Shown here in pieces: positions 13,767-16,319 of a DNA stretch of 16,319 nucleotides. The notes below the pieces were generated by a model. It ran no database searches, was not told where the DNA came from, and worked only from the letters and a program-made list of their open reading frames with translations. Each line of letters opens with the position of its first letter. Position 1 is the first letter of the stretch. Source of the stretch: an uncultured bacterium (GTDB taxonomy: Bacteria; Gemmatimonadota; Gemmatimonadetes; Longimicrobiales; RSA9). The stretch is from contig CALBZE010000062.1 in NCBI GenBank assembly GCA_937889645.1, positions 1-16,319 on the forward strand, written 5' to 3'. Made by a program: the position numbers and the translations under genes.

Positions 13767-16064
13767 TCACGGCGTCACGGATGCGGCCGGGATCGCTATC
13801 GCGGCCGGCGTTGCCTCAGGCGGCGCCTCGAATCCTGCCGGCGGCGCGGCCTCTGATGCGGCCATGGCTTCGCTTGGGGTAGCGGCCTGCTGACGGGCCG
13901 CCCGCGCTTGGGCGGCCAGCGCCTGCGCCTCGTCCATCAGCTGCCGCTCGATCAGCGCTTCCCGAAGCAGGCTCCAGTACAGCGCGCATTGCTCCTGCAC
14001 GGACCGATCGGCGCGCAAGAACTCCGGCGACTTCAGGAACCGCTCGAGCACGTCGATATGCACCCGGAGGTCGTACCACGGGAAAATCGGGATCTCGAGC
14101 GCGCTGGCGCCCTGGAGCAGCCTCCCGACGTTCTGCGCGGCCGTCGAACGGTCGACCCCACCCGGACGGACCAGCCTCGACATGTGCGGGAAGCGCGCTT
14201 CCTCCAAGAACTTGTTGATCGCCTCCGGCGACGTCGGATCGCCGTAGGCGCCGTCCTTCCACAGCATATAAGCCCGTTGCTGCCGCTCCGCCCGGGATTC
14301 CGGAAGCATCGATTCGATTTCGGGCTTGACGTTGACCTTCCCCTGCTCGAACAGCATCGGGTAAACGGTGATCGTGCGATCGATCCCGTCTTCCCCGACG
14401 ATCGAAATGACCTTCTCTTGGTCGTAGATCAGGGGCAGCAGCGCGATCCAGTCTTCGGCCATCCGGCCGAGCTCGATCACCATCCGGCGCATCGTCGCCG
14501 CGATGGGGCGGTCCGCGTTAAAACGCAGCTCCTTCACGAGCTCGCCGCTGGGATCGCGCGTCGGCGGCGTGCCCTCCGTGCCGCTGATATTCCCGATCTG
14601 GTCGACTTCCGTCGCGAGGCGGTCGCTGACCTGGTAGACGTCGCTTCCAATGGCCGGCGGTGCGACGAATTCGACGACGGGTCCCCGCGACCGGCTCCGG
14701 TCGGCCAGGATCTCCTCGCCAGGGATGCCCTTGATGTCGCCCGCCTGGATCCCCGCGCTCCGGTCCACGATCCGGAGCGGGTTCGCCATCTTCGCCGCGA
14801 CGTTGATCGCCTGCGCATGCAGGCGATTTCGCGTGCGGATCGGGCCGTTCAGGAACTCCTGCGGGCTCGTGCCCTGCGGCCGGCCCGGCAGGGTCACCAT
14901 GTCAAAGCAGCGTATCGGCGACGTGTAGCGGAACGCAGCGGGCCGCACGCCGTCGCGAATTACCACGCCGCCGCCGGTCGTGATGAGTAGCCGCCCGCCC
15001 GGACTCTCCGGCGTGCGCTGCATGCCCGGCAAACGACTCGGCCGAAACCAGGTTTCGTAGATCGTCACGAACTCGGTGCCCGGCTCGCGCGAGTAGCCTT
15101 CCACTCGGGAATCCGCTGCGCCGAAAAGCCCGGAACCGTGGAGCAGCCGCCAGAGAATGCCGACGCTCTCCGCATCCTCTCCGCGGACGTCGGGCTCGAG
15201 CTCCATTCCGAACATCTCGTAGGCCTGAAGCGGTGTGAGCAGAGAGCGGTGCGTGTGCCAGGCCTTCCTGTGCCACGGGGTGTGCTCGCCCCACTCGCCG
15301 CGGACCTCAAGGCAGGTCAGCACGTCGACCTCGAGGCCGCCCTCGTAGATCACGTGCGGGAAGCCCGTCGGCCGGACGGCGTAGTCGTCGCCGTCCTGGA
15401 CGAGCGCGGCTCGCGGGCGCCACTCGCCAGCCTCGTCCGGCCCCCACGGCACGTCGTCGACGTAGCGCTCGATCGGCTCGCCATCGGGCCCGACCAGCTG
15501 GAGCACGGCCGGCCCCCGCGCGAGGATCGGATCCCCCTTCATGGGGTCGATGCGCGACTTGAGGTAGGCTCGCCCCGAGGGGATCATCCACGCCGTCAAG
15601 CGGTCGAGCACCTCCAGCATCTCGACGTCGTACCAGAGGTGCTTGAAGAGGACGTCGGCCGTCTCGGCGAGGAGCGCGTCGATTCGGTCGGGGCCCGCCT
15701 GCCAGGAGAGCACCGGCGGGTTCTCGTTCATCCTGGCGTGCAGCAGGACGAACCAGAGGAAGAGGCGATTCAAGACGGGGAAGTGCCGCCACCGCTTTTC
15801 GTCGTCAGACAGCGTGGAGGCGATATCAACGAATCGCTGCCGCAGGTCGCTCCACGCGATCCAGTGCTGGCCGTGGAGCATGCGCAGATTTTCCTCGACC
15901 TGCCTGTCCCGCTGGCGCAGCAGTTCGTCTTGGGAGTGCCATAGCGCCTTGTTGAAGGCGCAACGGGCCTCGTCCAGTTCGTCCGGCTCGAACGGATGGC
16001 GCCGGAGAGGCGGGATTTCACTCGGCCGCGTGAACCGGCGCGTCGTGGTGGCGGCTGATGCCAT
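13767..16064 (-). CDS. Portal protein
   Basis: This 765-residue protein would form the dodecameric ring at the capsid vertex through which DNA is packaged and ejected. Its length is close to P22 gp1 (725 aa). Portal-like features seen are: an N-terminal helix followed by HGQHWIAWSDLRQRF (about 64-78); RWRHFPVLNRLFLWFVLLHA (91-110) and then NENPP, typical of the segment where residue-level contacts with DNA-binding wing begin; a GRAYLKSRIDP segment (about 164-174); and a GNISGTEGTPP loop in the second half. The C-terminus is Ala/Gln-rich and helical, as in the barrel of P22-type portals. The next gene is a scaffold-like gene and then the capsid gene, the classic order. ATG 16064 is the only reasonable in-frame start after the upstream TAG, but it has no clear SD. 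Family assignment is by pattern and position. Confidence 0.85.
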   Translation of the reverse strand: MASAATTTRRFTRPSEIPPLRRHPFEPDELDEARCAFNKALWHSQDELLRQRDRQVEENLRMLHGQHWIAWSDLRQRFVDIASTLSDDEKRWRHFPVLNRLFLWFVLLHARMNENPPVLSWQAGPDRIDALLAETADVLFKHLWYDVEMLEVLDRLTAWMIPSGRAYLKSRIDPMKGDPILARGPAVLQLVGPDGEPIERYVDDVPWGPDEAGEWRPRAALVQDGDDYAVRPTGFPHVIYEGGLEVDVLTCLEVRGEWGEHTPWHRKAWHTHRSLLTPLQAYEMFGMELEPDVRGEDAESVGILWRLLHGSGLFGAADSRVEGYSREPGTEFVTIYETWFRPSRLPGMQRTPESPGGRLLITTGGGVVIRDGVRPAAFRYTSPIRCFDMVTLPGRPQGTSPQEFLNGPIRTRNRLHAQAINVAAKMANPLRIVDRSAGIQAGDIKGIPGEEILADRSRSRGPVVEFVAPPAIGSDVYQVSDRLATEVDQIGNISGTEGTPPTRDPSGELVKELRFNADRPIAATMRRMVIELGRMAEDWIALLPLIYDQEKVISIVGEDGIDRTITVYPMLFEQGKVNVKPEIESMLPESRAERQQRAYMLWKDGAYGDPTSPEAINKFLEEARFPHMSRLVRPGGVDRSTAAQNVGRLLQGASALEIPIFPWYDLRVHIDVLERFLKSPEFLRADRSVQEQCALYWSLLREALIERQLMDEAQALAAQARAARQQAATPSEAMAASEAAPPAGFEAPPEATPAAIAIPAASVTP

Positions 16065-16094
16065 TCGCGTTGCGGATGGTAGGGTTCGCCATGG

Positions 16095-16319
16095 CTAACC
16101 CACATTCGCGATAACGAATGGTGTCTGGCCATCCCCGTTTTCGGGGAGCCGGCCGCGGCGTTCGATCTGGAGGACCCACCAGCTGTAGAGCTTCGGGCGG
16201 GGCCGGAGGCCGCTGCCGGGTATCTTCGCTGCGGCGTTCTCGATGTGCGTCCTCACCGTTTCGCGCGAGATCCCGAGCTGGCGCGCGATCTCCTTATCGG
16301 ACATCCCGCGCACGACGCA
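16095..16319 (-). CDS. LuxR/GerE-type HTH protein, 5' end outside the window
   Basis: The frame is open to the right edge, so the true start is not visible; a GTG at 16313 is only an internal candidate. The first 35 visible residues match the GerE/LuxR DNA-binding helix-turn-helix: RGMSDKEIARQLGISRETVR followed by THIENAAAKI. The pattern G-M-S-(D/N)-K-E-I-A, then L-G-I-S-(R)-x-T-V-(R)-x-H, is the family's recognition core. About 40 further residues follow, basic and aromatic (KLYSWWVLQIERRGRLP). The TAG stop lies 30 bases before the portal gene. The position directly upstream of portal is where terminase subunit genes are usual, so this could be a small-terminase-like DNA-binding protein or a late-gene regulator. 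The HTH is clear; the role is inference. Confidence 0.75.
   Translation of the reverse strand, partial: CVVRGMSDKEIARQLGISRETVRTHIENAAAKIPGSGLRPRPKLYSWWVLQIERRGRLPENGDGQTPFVIANVG

Noticed and set aside
12405..13856. 483-codon plus-strand open frame antisense to the scaffold gene
   Set aside because: It is a high-G+C mirror frame. Its product is Arg/Leu/His-rich with no domain, and it overlaps a well-supported gene with SD and normal composition.
16095..16319. Host chromosomal regulator marking a prophage boundary
   Set aside because: The gene is on the same strand and only 30 bases from the portal gene, with no attachment site or integrase visible. A phage gene in the same operon is simpler, although the missing 5' part leaves this open.

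Overview
This window is a slice of the structural (virion) gene module of a tailed dsDNA bacteriophage or prophage. By eye the DNA is about two-thirds G+C. Every convincing gene lies on the minus strand, so transcription runs from high to low coordinates. The genes are packed with 4-base overlaps or gaps of a few bases, and most have a visible Shine-Dalgarno (SD) sequence. There is no tape-measure, tail-tube or sheath gene. Instead there are a P22-sized portal, a nozzle-like beta-propeller protein and glycine-rich ejection-type proteins, so a short-tailed (podovirus-type) particle is the best reading. The host cannot be named from the sequence. High G+C and SD use point only to a G+C-rich bacterium.

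Layout in transcription order. (1) The 3' end of a gene with a LuxR/GerE-type helix-turn-helix runs off the right edge (16319-16095). (2) Head module: portal (16064-13767), scaffold (13736-12519) and major capsid protein (12480-11113). A perfect 9-bp hairpin lies just after the capsid gene. (3) Two uncharacterised head-region genes (11044-10517 and 10513-9860). (4) Three consecutive genes of similar size and layout that look like head-tail connector (neck) proteins (9852-9208, 9206-8514, 8509-7853). (5) Tail module: a beta-rich protein ending in about five 25-residue repeats (7856-6711), a tail-fibre/appendage-like protein (6714-5695), a small unknown protein (5698-5366), and a nozzle-like propeller protein with three C-terminal fibronectin-III-like domains (5366-3333). 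After these come a possible 20-codon mini-gene, a beta-rich protein and a 61-residue protein. (6) Ejection module: a glycine-zipper protein (2599-2039), a coiled-coil protein (2035-893) and a Gly/Ala-rich protein that starts at 881 and runs off the left edge.

How they would work together: scaffold and capsid protein assemble a procapsid on the portal. The connector proteins extend the portal and the nozzle closes it. The tail/appendage proteins contact the host, and the last three proteins are probably packaged and ejected ahead of the DNA. The standout oddity is the capsid protein: its only SD-supported start adds a textbook Sec-type signal peptide or membrane anchor. Other points of interest are the three connector-like paralogue candidates, the C-terminal repeat array and the fibronectin-like extension of the nozzle. 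No defence system, CRISPR array, tRNA, insertion sequence or attachment site is visible, and no stretch over about 70 bases lacks a gene.
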